Origin: Amycolatopsis sp. CA-126428 | GTDB lineage: Bacteria > Actinomycetota > Actinomycetes > Mycobacteriales > Pseudonocardiaceae | DNA length: 64,000 bases | Direction of reading: 5' to 3' | Assembly (NCBI RefSeq): GCF_002904335.1 | Contig: NZ_PPHF01000098.1 | Location: 104,345 to 168,344, forward strand | Shown: positions 47,183 through 55,305 of the stretch, piece after piece | Layout of the letters: each line of letters starts with the position of its first letter | Position numbering within the stretch: position 1 is the first letter of the stretch | Made by a program: the position numbers and the translations under genes | The notes under the pieces: model-generated | What the model was told of the DNA's origin: nothing | The model's input: the letters and a program-made list of their open reading frames with translations, nothing else | Databases searched by the model: none

Positions 47183-47662
47183 ATGGAGACGACCGTCGAC
47201 GAGCCGCCCTGGCTGCGCACCGGGTCCTGGGTCGGCTGCCCGCTCGTCGGGGGCGCGCTCGGCGTGGGCGTCTGGGCCATCGCCGCCTGGGTGAGCGACC
47301 TGCCCGCCTTCCCGTTCCAGGGCGTGTTCAAGGTGCTCACGAAGCTGCCGCAGCCGTGGGCGACGCTGGCCGCGGTCGCCGGCGGGCTCGTGCTCGGCCT
47401 GGTGTTCGCCGCGATCTGGGCGCACGAGCGGCTCGTCGTCACGGTGTCGCCGACCCGGGTCACGCTGGTCCGCGGCGACAAGACCCGGCGGATCGAAGCC
47501 GACCTCGAAGCCGTCTACCTCGACGGCAAGGAGCTCGTCCTGCGCACCACCGACGGCCGGGAGATCGCCCGCGAGAAGACCGACCTCCCGGGCCGCGAGC
47601 TGGCGCCGGCCTTCGCCGAGCACGGTTACCCCTGGCAGGACGAGCCGCCGGTCGAGCGATGA
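47183..47662 (+). CDS. YqeB-like membrane protein with PH-like C-terminal domain
   Basis: 159 residues. Two membrane segments (about 20-42, WVGCPLVGGALGVGVWAIAA, and 60-84, TLAAVAGGLVLGLVFAAIWA) are followed by a cytosolic beta-rich domain, RLVVTVSPTRVTLVRGDKTR, of the bPH type seen in YqeB-like proteins. ATG at 47183 with AATAAT 7 nt upstream suggests a leaderless start; the ATG at 47177 is an alternative. The stop overlaps the next gene's ATG (ATGA), so it is coupled to the TetR. The function is unknown, but a membrane role fits the dynamin neighbours. Confidence 0.68.
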   Translation: METTVDEPPWLRTGSWVGCPLVGGALGVGVWAIAAWVSDLPAFPFQGVFKVLTKLPQPWATLAAVAGGLVLGLVFAAIWAHERLVVTVSPTRVTLVRGDKTRRIEADLEAVYLDGKELVLRTTDGREIAREKTDLPGRELAPAFAEHGYPWQDEPPVER

Positions 47663-48273
47663 GGACGGTCGACCCCGCCAAGCACGCGGCCAAGCGCCGC
47701 GCGATCGTCGACGCCGCCGCCGGCTGCTTCGCCGAGAAGGGCTTCGAGCGGACGACGACAGCGGACCTCTGCCGGGCCGCGGGCATCAGCTCCGGCAGCC
47801 TCTTCCACTACTTCCCCAGCAAGCGCGCGGTGTTCACGGCGATCTTCACCGACGACGCCGCCGAGACGGCCGGCCGCCTCGAAGCCGCGGCGAAGACGGC
47901 CGATCCGCTGGCGGCGCTGCTCGACGTCGTCACCGAGCTGGCCGGCCAGCTCGCGCACCCTGCGGTCGCGCGGCTCGTGCTGGAAGCCGCCGCCCAGGCC
48001 GCCCGCGACAACGACTTCGCCGAGCTGATCCGCCGCAACGACCGCGCGCTGCGGGACGGCTTGGCCGTGCTGGTCACCCGCGCCGCCGAAGCCGGGCTGA
48101 TCGACCCCGGCGTCCCCCCGGGCGCGGCCGCCGGCTGGGTCGCCGGCCTGATCGACGCGATGATTTCGCGGGCCGGTCTCGAGCACGACCTCGATCTGCC
48201 CGCCGAGCAGGCGATCCTCCGGACGATCCTGATCCGGTTCCTTCGCCCGGTTCCGCACCCGCAGGGCGGCTGA
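47659..48273 (+). CDS. TetR-family regulator in dynamin cluster
   Basis: 204 residues. The HTH FERTTTADLCRAAGISSGSL with FHYFPSKRAVFTAIF is standard TetR. The C-terminal ligand domain is helical. The start is fixed by the ATGA overlap with the preceding YqeB-like gene. It may regulate this cluster, although no clear palindrome is seen at its own promoter because the gene is internal. The ligand is unknown. Confidence 0.88.
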   Translation: MRTVDPAKHAAKRRAIVDAAAGCFAEKGFERTTTADLCRAAGISSGSLFHYFPSKRAVFTAIFTDDAAETAGRLEAAAKTADPLAALLDVVTELAGQLAHPAVARLVLEAAAQAARDNDFAELIRRNDRALRDGLAVLVTRAAEAGLIDPGVPPGAAAGWVAGLIDAMISRAGLEHDLDLPAEQAILRTILIRFLRPVPHPQGG

Positions 48274-48291
48274 GTCCGCCAGACTGTGGTC

Positions 48292-48681
48292 ATGGCGTGG
48301 TTTCGCAAGGACGGAACCGACCGCGGTGCCGCCGCGTCGGACACCGATGTGCACCCCTTGCAGCAGCAGGTCACCGATCTCGAGCGCGCCCTCGCTGATC
48401 GCCAGGCACTGATCCAGATGTGCCTGTACGCCCTGGACCGCGCCCGCAGCGGCGGCGTCGTCGAACGGCTGGAAGAGGGGCTCGCCGCGATCGGCGTCCA
48501 AGCCCTGCGGCCCGACGGTGAGCGGTTCGACCCGGCGCACCACGAAGCGGGCGGCGCGGTCCCGACCGAAGACCCCGCGCTCGACGGCATCGTCGCGGAA
48601 ACCGAGGTCGCCGGCTTCGCCGACCACGACCGCCTGCTGCGCGCCCCGATCGTCACCGTCTACGCGAAGAAGAACCCGTGA
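48292..48681 (+). CDS. GrpE-like nucleotide exchange factor (small)
   Basis: 129 residues. After a short charged start there is a coiled coil (about 18-40), then the GrpE head signature GIQALRPDGERFDP-like (here AIGVQALRPDGERFDPAHHE), PTEDPALDGIVAETEVAGFA and RAPIVTVYAKK. True GrpE proteins releasing ADP from DnaK are about 200 residues; this copy has a shortened coil and no DnaK neighbour, so it may serve a dedicated Hsp70 elsewhere or the adjacent dynamins. The GTGA overlap with the second dynamin gene points to co-function. ATG at 48292; GTG at 48286 is also in frame. Confidence 0.72.
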   Translation: MAWFRKDGTDRGAAASDTDVHPLQQQVTDLERALADRQALIQMCLYALDRARSGGVVERLEEGLAAIGVQALRPDGERFDPAHHEAGGAVPTEDPALDGIVAETEVAGFADHDRLLRAPIVTVYAKKNP

Positions 48682-50516
48682 GCGCCCCGACCGCGCCGAG
48701 CCTGCCCACGCAGGTCGCCGCGACCCGAGACCAGCTGCTGACCGTCGTCCGCGAGGCCGATCCGGACGCCGCCAAGTGGGTCGACGGCATCCGGCGGGCC
48801 CGGCCGAAGAAGCCGGCCGTCGTGGTCGTCGGCGAGACGAACCGCGGGAAGAGCTCGCTGGTCAACGCGCTGCTCGCGATGCCGGGACTGTCCCCGGTGG
48901 ACGCCGACGTCGCCACCGCGACGTACCTGGTGTTCGACCACGCGGACGCCTGGGCCGCGCACGCCTGCTACCCCGGCCAGCTCGCCCCGGTGCCGATCGG
49001 CCTCGGCCAGCTGATCAACTGGGTCTCCGCCGCGCACGAGCTGCCGCCGGGCCAGATCCCGCCGCGGTACGTCGAGGTCACCGGGCCGGTGCCGCTGCTG
49101 GAACGGCTTTCGCTGGTCGACACGCCGGGCGTCGGCGGGCTCGACTCGATGCACGGCGAGCTCGCCAAGGAAGCCGCCGCGGGCGCCACCGCGCTGCTCT
49201 TCGTCGTCGACGCGTCGGCGCCGTTCACCTCGACCGAGCTGCAGTTCCTGCGTGACGTCGGCGAGCGCGTGGAGACCGTCGTGTTCGCGCTGACCAAGGT
49301 GGACATGTTCCGCGGCTGGCGCGAGGTGATGGAGGCCGACCGGCAGCTGCTGCGCGAACACGCGCCCCGCTTCGCCGACGCGGTGTTCCACCCGGTGTCG
49401 GCGCGGATGTTCGAGACCGCGGCGAAGGCGCCCAACGAGCAGATGGCCGCGATGCTGCGCGAGAAGTCCGGGGTCGCCGCCATCCAGACGGCGTTGCAGG
49501 AGCTGCTCGTCGGCCGCTCGGCGATGCTCGGCGAGGCGAACACGCTGCGTGCGCTGTCCAGTGCGCTCGGCGAGCTCAAGGCGAAGCTGCGGGCCGAGAG
49601 CCGGGCGTTGTCCGCGGGTGAGGCCGAGGCCGAGCAGCTGCGCGAACGCCGTGACCGGCTGCAGGCCGAGCGGCGGACGTCGACCCGCGGCTGGCAGCTG
49701 AAGCTGCGCGGCGAGGTGCAGCGCACCCGTGTCGAGATCGGGCACGAGAGCGCCCGGCAGATGCGGGACGCGCAGACCCACTTCCGCCAGCTGATCGACG
49801 CGGCCAAGCGCGACGAGCTGGCCGCGCTGCCCCAGCAGGTCGACCTCGCGCTGCAGACGACGTCGCAGCGGATTTCGATGCTGCTCTCGCAGCGCCTGAA
49901 CCAGGTCACCAACGTCTCGCTGTCGGAGCTGTTCTCGCCCGAAGAGCTCGACGTCATCCGCGCGCAGTTCGCCCGGGCGGGCGGCCCGCCGGTGGTCCTG
50001 CGCCCGCCGGACAAGAAGCCGCCGACGGCCGAGGACAAGCTGCTCGTCTTCATGGGCATCTCCGGCGGCGTCGGGGCCGGCAAGGTGGCCGCGCTCCCGC
50101 TGGCCGGCGTCGCGATCCTCAACCCGGTGGTGCTGCCCGCGACGATCATCATCGGCCTCGGGGCCGGCTGGTGGATGGCCCGCACGCGCAAGCACGCGGC
50201 CGACAAGCAGCACATGAAGCAGTGGCTGGTCGAGGCCATCGCGGACGCCCGCTCGACGCTCGACCAGCTCGTCGCCGAGCAGCTCATCGAGGCCGAGCAG
50301 CAGCTGTCGATGGCGCTCGACGAGGCGCTGGGCCGGCGCATCGACGCGATCGAGGCCGAGCTGAAGGAAGTCGACAAGACGATCAAGATGGGTGCGCAGG
50401 AGCGGGCCAAGAAGATCGCCGTCGTGTCGAAGCGGCTCAAAGAGGTCAGCGACGGCCGTGACCGCGCCGAAGCCTTCCTGACGCGGATCCGGGCCCTCCG
50501 GGACAAAACGGCCTGA
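48678..50516 (+). CDS. bacterial dynamin-like GTPase, member 2
   Basis: 612 residues. G1 GETNRGKS (52-59), G3 LVDTPGVGG (DTPG at 148-151) and G4 TKVD are intact. A long coiled-coil region (about 300-400, many Glu/Arg heptads) leads to a hydrophobic stretch of about 40 residues near 455-500 (VAALPLAGVAILNPVVLPAT) that could insert in the membrane as a paddle, then a second coiled coil. This is the bacterial dynamin layout. GTG start at 48678 within GTGA overlap of the GrpE-like gene. It likely forms a hetero-pair with the dynamin at 44859, as DynA/DynB and IniA/IniC do elsewhere. Confidence 0.87.
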   Translation: MSAPTAPSLPTQVAATRDQLLTVVREADPDAAKWVDGIRRARPKKPAVVVVGETNRGKSSLVNALLAMPGLSPVDADVATATYLVFDHADAWAAHACYPGQLAPVPIGLGQLINWVSAAHELPPGQIPPRYVEVTGPVPLLERLSLVDTPGVGGLDSMHGELAKEAAAGATALLFVVDASAPFTSTELQFLRDVGERVETVVFALTKVDMFRGWREVMEADRQLLREHAPRFADAVFHPVSARMFETAAKAPNEQMAAMLREKSGVAAIQTALQELLVGRSAMLGEANTLRALSSALGELKAKLRAESRALSAGEAEAEQLRERRDRLQAERRTSTRGWQLKLRGEVQRTRVEIGHESARQMRDAQTHFRQLIDAAKRDELAALPQQVDLALQTTSQRISMLLSQRLNQVTNVSLSELFSPEELDVIRAQFARAGGPPVVLRPPDKKPPTAEDKLLVFMGISGGVGAGKVAALPLAGVAILNPVVLPATIIIGLGAGWWMARTRKHAADKQHMKQWLVEAIADARSTLDQLVAEQLIEAEQQLSMALDEALGRRIDAIEAELKEVDKTIKMGAQERAKKIAVVSKRLKEVSDGRDRAEAFLTRIRALRDKTA

Positions 50517-50617
50517 CCGGCGGTCCGGTTGTGGAGCGGAACCGAACGGGCCTACGGTGAGTCATACCCTCAGACAGCAGGTCGGAGCGTGTTACCCGGT
50601 TCGAAGGGGGAAGTCCC

Positions 50618-51313
50618 ATGTGGGTCGACGAGAGCGGCGGCAGCGACACCGACGCGAGCAGCCCGGACGCGATGCACGTCCACGTCGACGGCCAGGAGTA
50701 CCAGGCCGAGGTCAACTACGACGTGAACGAAGACGGGGTGAACGACACCGCGATCATCGAGCACGGAGACGGCTCGGCGCAGGCCTTCATCGACACGAAC
50801 CACGACGGCGAGGCCGACCACTACGCCGTGCTGGACGAGAACGGGAAGGTCGTCGAGCAGGCGGTCTACGACGAGGCCAGCGGCCAGTGGGTGCACGACG
50901 GCTCCGGCAGTGGCCACGACGACTCCGGCACCGGCCGCGACGACAGCTCCGGCGGCCACATCCACGCCGACCTGCCGGATGGTGAGGTGGACGCCGGGGT
51001 CGCGACCATCGACACCGACCACGACGGGCACAACGACACCGCCATCGTCGAGACGAAGAGCGGCGGCACCATCGCCTTCACCGACAAGGACGGCGACGGC
51101 GAAGCGGACATCGCGGTGCAGACCGAGTCCGACGGCACCACCACGACGTTCGAGCACGCCGGCCCCGGCCAGTGGACCGAAGTCTCCAGTGGACTGATGA
51201 ACGCCGAAAGCGACCCGGCCGCCGACGCCGCCTGGGGCGAGGCCGGCACGCAGACGCTGGAAGGCGTCGCGCGCATCGACTCCGGCACGGGGCAGTGGAT
51301 TTCGCCGAACTGA
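50618..51313 (+). CDS. Asp-rich repeat protein (DUF6802-like)
   Basis: 231 residues, very acidic, with no signal peptide or membrane segment. At least four repeats follow the pattern D-x-N/D-x-D-G-x-x-D: YDVNEDGVNDTA, DTNHDGEADHYA, DTDHDGHNDTAIVE and DKDGDGEADIAV. Such loops can bind calcium, as in thrombospondin type-3 and dockerin repeats, although calcium binding is inferred. A Gly/Ser/Asp linker (about 92-110) divides two halves that look like an internal duplication. AAGGGGG lies upstream of the ATG. It follows the dynamin cluster by 101 bp and ends in a strong hairpin. Confidence 0.7.
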   Translation: MWVDESGGSDTDASSPDAMHVHVDGQEYQAEVNYDVNEDGVNDTAIIEHGDGSAQAFIDTNHDGEADHYAVLDENGKVVEQAVYDEASGQWVHDGSGSGHDDSGTGRDDSSGGHIHADLPDGEVDAGVATIDTDHDGHNDTAIVETKSGGTIAFTDKDGDGEADIAVQTESDGTTTTFEHAGPGQWTEVSSGLMNAESDPAADAAWGEAGTQTLEGVARIDSGTGQWISPN

Positions 51314-51332
51314 GTGATCCAGGTCATAGTTT

Positions 51333-51364
51333 GAAAGCCCGGGGCTGCGGCCCCGGGCTTTCTT
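51333..51364 (+). terminator. intrinsic terminator after the Asp-rich protein
   Basis: GAAAGCCCGGGGC and its complement form a perfect 13-bp stem with a short loop, followed by TTC. It lies 20 bp past the stop at 51313. Confidence 0.85.
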
Positions 51365-51547
51365 CATGTCGTCAATGAAAACGACCAGGTCACAGCTGTG
51401 TCCCGGGCCACCGGAAGATTTTCAGCGAATCCACCGATCAAGTGACATCTGAATCGATTCCCTTATCGTTCTTGTGAGAGAACCTACACGTCAGCTCTCG
51501 GTTACTCGCCGGTCATGCGGCTACTCTCGGGGAATCCCAAATCGCTG

Positions 51548-51570
51548 ACACCGGTTCGCCAGCCGGTGTG
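51548..51570 (+). promoter_or_regulatory. first hairpin in pckG leader
   Basis: ACACCGG and CCGGTGT form a perfect 7-bp stem about 100 bp before the pckG start. Confidence 0.4.
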
Positions 51571-51596
51571 CGAAGCCATTCGGTCGCCGGCAATGA

Positions 51597-51632
51597 CGCC
51601 CGCACCGGGACAACGTCGTTCCGGTGCGGGCG
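51597..51632 (+). promoter_or_regulatory. strong hairpin in pckG leader
   Basis: CGCCCGCACCGGGA and TCCGGTGCGGGCG pair over 13 bp with one bulged G and a 9-nt loop, 29 bp before the pckG ATG. It could act as an attenuator or stabiliser of a gluconeogenic mRNA. Confidence 0.5.
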
Positions 51633-51660
51633 CATTTGTCGTCGGAAGTCAGGAGTAGAG

Positions 51661-53484
51661 ATGACCGCAGTCGCCATCCCCGGACTGGACACCGCGCCGA
51701 CGACGCACACCGGCGTGCTGTCCTTCGTCCGGGAGGTCGCCGAACTGACCACCCCGGACCGCGTGGTGTGGGTCGACGGGTCTGACGAAGAAGCCGCCCG
51801 GATCAACCAGGAGCTGGTCGAGGCCGGCACGTTCGTGCAGCTCAAGTCCAAGCCGAACTCCTTCTGGGCCACTTCCGACCCGGACGACGTCGCCCGCGTC
51901 GAAGACCGGACCTTCATCTGCTCGGAGCGTCCCGAGGACGCCGGTCCGACCAACAACTGGATGGACCCGGCCGAGATGAAGGCCACCATGACCGAGCTGT
52001 TCCGCGGTTCGATGCGCGGCCGCACGATGTACGTCATCCCGTTCTGCATGGGTCCGCTCGGCGACGACAATCCCAAGCTGGGTATCGAAATCACGGATTT
52101 CGCCTACGTCGTCGCTTCGATGCGCGTGATGACCCGCGCCGGCAAGGCGGCGCTCGAGAAGTTCGTCGCGCCGGACGGCAGCGAGCGCGAATTCGTGCCC
52201 GCGCTGCACTCCGTCGGCCACCCGCTCGAACCGGGCGAGCAGGACGTTTCCTGGCCCTGCAACGAAACGAAGTACATTTCGCACTTCCCCGAGGAGCGCG
52301 CGATCTGGAGCTACGGCTCGGGTTACGGCGGCAACTCCCTGCTGGGCAAGAAGTGCTACTCGCTGCGCATCGCGTCGGTGATGGCCCGTGACGAGGGCTG
52401 GCTCGCCGAGCACATGCTGATCCTCAAGCTGATCTCCCCCGAGGACAAGGTCCACTACGTCGCGGCCGCGTTCCCGAGCGCCTGCGGCAAGACCAACCTC
52501 GCCATGCTGCAGCCGACCATCCCGGGCTGGCGCGCCGAGACCCTGGGCGACGACATCGCCTGGATGCGCTTCGGCGAGGACGGCCGCCTGTACGCGGTCA
52601 ACCCGGAGTTCGGCTTCTTCGGCGTCGCGCCGGGCACCGACTGGCACACCAACCCGAACGCCATGCGCACGATCGAGAAGGGCAACACGGTCTTCACGAA
52701 TGTCGCCCTGACCGACGACGGCGACATCTGGTGGGAGGGCATGGAGAACCAGCCCGAGCACGCGACGTCGTGGAAGGGGCAGGACTGGACGCCGGACTCG
52801 GACGAGAAGGCCGCGCACCCGAACTCGCGCTACTGCACGCCGATGTCGCAGTGCCCGATCCTCGCGCCGGAGTGGGACGACCCGAAGGGCGTGCCGATCT
52901 CGGCGATCCTGTTCGGCGGCCGCCGCAAGACGACGGTGCCGCTGGTGAACGAAGCCCGCGACTGGCAGCACGGCGTGTTCATGGGCGCCACCATGTCGTC
53001 GGAAACCACCGCCGCGGCGGCCGGCGCGGTCGGCAACGTCCGCCGCGACCCGATGGCGATGCTGCCGTTCCTCGGCTACCACGCCGGTGACTACTTCAAG
53101 CACTGGCTGACGCTGGGCAAGAACGCCGACGCGAACAAGCTGCCGAAGATCTTCTACGTCAACTGGTTCCGCCGCGGCGACGACGGCCGTTTCCTGTGGC
53201 CGGGCTTCGGCGAGAACTCGCGGATCCTCAAGTGGGTCGTCGAGCGCGTCGAGGGCAAGGGCAACGCCGTCGAGACGCCGGTCGGTTTCGTGCCGCGCGC
53301 CGAGGACCTCGACACCGAGGGCCTGACCGAGCCGCTCGAGGACATCCAGGCCGCCCTGGACGTCAAGCCCGAGGAGTGGCGCGAGGAGCTGCCGCTGATC
53401 GAGGAGTGGTTCGACAAGATCGGCGACCGGGTGCCGACGTCGCTGCGTGACGAGCTCGACGCGCTGGCCCAGCGCCTCGCCTGA
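51661..53484 (+). CDS. pckG: phosphoenolpyruvate carboxykinase (GTP)
   Basis: 607 residues, the usual length of the GTP-type enzyme. It interconverts oxaloacetate plus GTP with PEP plus CO2, the first committed step of gluconeogenesis. The P-loop-like kinase-1a motif is FPSACGKTNLAM (about 277-288), and NWFRRG and GNSLLGKKCYSLRIA are GTP-PEPCK hallmarks. Metal and guanine-binding stretches (GRRKTTVPLV, PFLGYHAGDYFKHWL) are complete. AGGAG lies 5 nt before the ATG. A long leader with two hairpins precedes it, and a large inverted repeat follows the stop. Confidence 0.96.
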   Translation: MTAVAIPGLDTAPTTHTGVLSFVREVAELTTPDRVVWVDGSDEEAARINQELVEAGTFVQLKSKPNSFWATSDPDDVARVEDRTFICSERPEDAGPTNNWMDPAEMKATMTELFRGSMRGRTMYVIPFCMGPLGDDNPKLGIEITDFAYVVASMRVMTRAGKAALEKFVAPDGSEREFVPALHSVGHPLEPGEQDVSWPCNETKYISHFPEERAIWSYGSGYGGNSLLGKKCYSLRIASVMARDEGWLAEHMLILKLISPEDKVHYVAAAFPSACGKTNLAMLQPTIPGWRAETLGDDIAWMRFGEDGRLYAVNPEFGFFGVAPGTDWHTNPNAMRTIEKGNTVFTNVALTDDGDIWWEGMENQPEHATSWKGQDWTPDSDEKAAHPNSRYCTPMSQCPILAPEWDDPKGVPISAILFGGRRKTTVPLVNEARDWQHGVFMGATMSSETTAAAAGAVGNVRRDPMAMLPFLGYHAGDYFKHWLTLGKNADANKLPKIFYVNWFRRGDDGRFLWPGFGENSRILKWVVERVEGKGNAVETPVGFVPRAEDLDTEGLTEPLEDIQAALDVKPEEWREELPLIEEWFDKIGDRVPTSLRDELDALAQRLA

Positions 53485-53500
53485 GCAGTCTGCCGCACCT

Positions 53501-53548
53501 GGTCGTGAGTGGTAAGGCGGGTTCTAACCCGCCTTACCACTCACGACC
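53501..53548 (+). terminator. very long perfect inverted repeat after pckG
   Basis: Two 23-bp arms (left 53501-53523, right 53526-53548, containing GAGTGGTAAGGCGGG) pair perfectly around two central bases and are followed by TTTT (53549-53552). It should end pckG transcription strongly, and it lies only 20 bp before the next start. Confidence 0.85.
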
Positions 53549-53559
53549 TTTTGGCCGGG

Positions 53560-53565
53560 TAGCTT
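53560..53565 (+). promoter_or_regulatory. -10 element of leaderless flavoenzyme 1 gene
   Basis: TAGCTT is 7 nt before the ATG at 53573, directly after the T-run of the pckG terminator. Confidence 0.55.
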
Positions 53566-53572
53566 CGCGGGC

Positions 53573-54415
53573 ATGAGACCCTTCCGCTTCGGCGTGGCGT
53601 TGTACGTGCCCGGCTCCCGGAAAGAGTGGGTGGCGAAGTGCCGCCAAGCCGAGGACCTCGGCTACGACGTCGTCGGCGTGGTCGACCACCTCGGCCGGGT
53701 CGCGCCGGTGCCCGCGCTGCTGCTCGCCGCCGAGGCGACCGAGCGGATCCGGCTGAACACCTACGTCCTCAACGCGAGCTTCCACAACCCGGTGCTCCTG
53801 AGCCGCGACCTCGCCGCGCTCGACGAGTTCACCGGCGGCCGGGTGGAGATCGGGGTCGGCGCCGGGTACGTCCGCGCGGAGTTCGAAGCCGCCGGGATCG
53901 ACTGGGGCACGCCCGGCCTCCGGTTCCGCCGGCTCGCCGACGTGGTCACCGAGATCGAGCGCGCGTTCACCGGCCGCCCGCGGCCGCCGCTGCTGCTCGG
54001 CGGCCGCGGCGACCGGATGCTGACCTTCGCCGCCGAGCACGCCGACACGATCGCCCTCACCGGCACCGCGCCCGGCGCGGCCGAGGGGCGGCTGGCCCTG
54101 GCCGATGCCACCGCGCTGGCCGAGCGCGCCGGCTTCGTGAAGCGGGTGCTCGACGGCCGGGACGTCGAGCTGAACCTGATGGTCCACTTCGTCCGGATCA
54201 CCGATGACCGGCGGACCGCCCTGGAGACGGCCCACCGGCTCGTGCCGCACCTCGACGTCGAGGAGCTCGGCGAGCTGGCCACGGTCCTCGTCGGTTCGGC
54301 GGACGCGGTGGCCGAGCAGCTGCTGCGCACCCGCGAGAACCTCGGCGCCAGCTACTTCACGGTGCTCGAAGACGACCTGACCAGGCTCGCCCCGGTGCTC
54401 GAAAAACTCCACTGA
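53573..54415 (+). CDS. luciferase-like F420/FMN monooxygenase, paralogue 1
   Basis: 280 residues of the bacterial-luciferase-like fold. RPFRFGVALYVPGSRKEWVA and GYDVVGVVDHLG form the N-terminal strands, VLLSRDLAALDEFTGGRVEIGVGAGYVRAEF is the family core, and PPLLLGGRGDRMLTFAAEHAD follows. In actinobacteria many such proteins use F420, but the cofactor is not decided by the sequence. ATG at 53573 has TAGCTT upstream and no ribosome-binding site. The next gene is a close paralogue 14 bp after its stop. Confidence 0.88.
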   Translation: MRPFRFGVALYVPGSRKEWVAKCRQAEDLGYDVVGVVDHLGRVAPVPALLLAAEATERIRLNTYVLNASFHNPVLLSRDLAALDEFTGGRVEIGVGAGYVRAEFEAAGIDWGTPGLRFRRLADVVTEIERAFTGRPRPPLLLGGRGDRMLTFAAEHADTIALTGTAPGAAEGRLALADATALAERAGFVKRVLDGRDVELNLMVHFVRITDDRRTALETAHRLVPHLDVEELGELATVLVGSADAVAEQLLRTRENLGASYFTVLEDDLTRLAPVLEKLH

Positions 54416-54416
54416 G

Positions 54417-54422
54417 TACCTT
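54417..54422 (+). promoter_or_regulatory. -10 element of leaderless flavoenzyme 2 gene
   Basis: TACCTT is 7 nt before the ATG at 54430. Confidence 0.5.
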
Positions 54423-54429
54423 GGGCAGC

Positions 54430-55305
54430 ATGACTGGGGATTTCCGCTTCGGCGTCAACATGGTCGTGCCGGACACCCGCGCCGCCTGGGTCGAGAAGTG
54501 CCGCAGGGTCGAGGATCTCGGCTACGACGTCCTGTCCGCGGCCGACCACCTGGGCATGGCGCCGCCGTTCCCGGCGCTGGTGCTCGCCGGCGAGGTCACT
54601 TCGCGCGTCAAGCTGAACACCTTCGTGCTCAACACGCCGTTCTACAACCCGGTGCTGCTGGCCCGGGACGTCACCGGCACCGACCAGTTCACCGGCGGAC
54701 GGCTGGAGCTGGGGCTCGGCGCCGGGTACGTCAAGGAGGAGTTCGAGGCCGCCGGGATGCCGTTCCCGTCCGCCCGCGAGCGCGTCGACCACCTCGAGCG
54801 GACAATCGCCGAGCTCAAGCGGCTCTACGCGGACCCGGAGCACAAGCCCGCGCTCGTGCGTCCCGGCGGACCGCCGCTGCTGCTCGGCGGCCGCGGCGAT
54901 CGGATCCTGACGCTCGCCGCCGAGCACGCCGACATCATCGGCTTCACCGGTACGGCGAAGACACCGGACGGCGCCGCGCTGGTCCCGGCGACGGCCGGGG
55001 ACATCGAGGAGCGCGTCCGGTTCGTCCGGTCGAAGCTCGGTGACCGCGAGGCCGAGTTCAACCTGCTCGTCCACTTCGTGCACATCACCGATGACCGCAA
55101 GGCCGCGCTCAGCCAGTTCGAAGACACCTTCCAGGGTCTGCTGACGGCCGCCCAGCTCGCCGAGCTGCCGACCGTGCTGGCCGGCACCCCCGCCGAAGTG
55201 GCCGAGCAGCTCCACGCGCACCGCGAACGGTTCGGCCTGACCTACTACACCGTCCTGGAGCACAACATGGACCAGTTCGCCCCGGTCCTCGAAGCCCTCC
55301 GATGA
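54430..55305 (+). CDS. luciferase-like F420/FMN monooxygenase, paralogue 2
   Basis: 291 residues, about 50% identical by eye to the previous gene: FRFGVNMVVPDTRAAWVEKC, VLLARDVTGTDQFTGGRLEL, GLGAGYVKEEFEAAGMPF and PPLLLGGRGDRILTLAAEHA. It carries a short insert after the core (KRLYADPEHKPALVRPGG). I chose the ATG at 54430 over a TTG at 54421 because TACCTT is 7 nt upstream. Its stop overlaps the next gene's ATG (ATGA), so it is coupled to a small ABC exporter. Confidence 0.88.
   Translation: MTGDFRFGVNMVVPDTRAAWVEKCRRVEDLGYDVLSAADHLGMAPPFPALVLAGEVTSRVKLNTFVLNTPFYNPVLLARDVTGTDQFTGGRLELGLGAGYVKEEFEAAGMPFPSARERVDHLERTIAELKRLYADPEHKPALVRPGGPPLLLGGRGDRILTLAAEHADIIGFTGTAKTPDGAALVPATAGDIEERVRFVRSKLGDREAEFNLLVHFVHITDDRKAALSQFEDTFQGLLTAAQLAELPTVLAGTPAEVAEQLHAHRERFGLTYYTVLEHNMDQFAPVLEALR

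Larger units (their letters stand above)
51365..51660 (+). other. pckG upstream region
   Basis: No gene is seen. It is less GC-rich around 51390-51480, which probably contains the pckG promoter, and holds two hairpins at 51548-51570 and 51597-51632 in the likely 5' untranslated region. Confidence 0.5.

Noticed and set aside
53501..53548. terminal inverted repeats of a mobile element
   Set aside because: The arms are adjacent with a 2-base centre and a T-run, so a terminator explains them; nothing mobile lies between.
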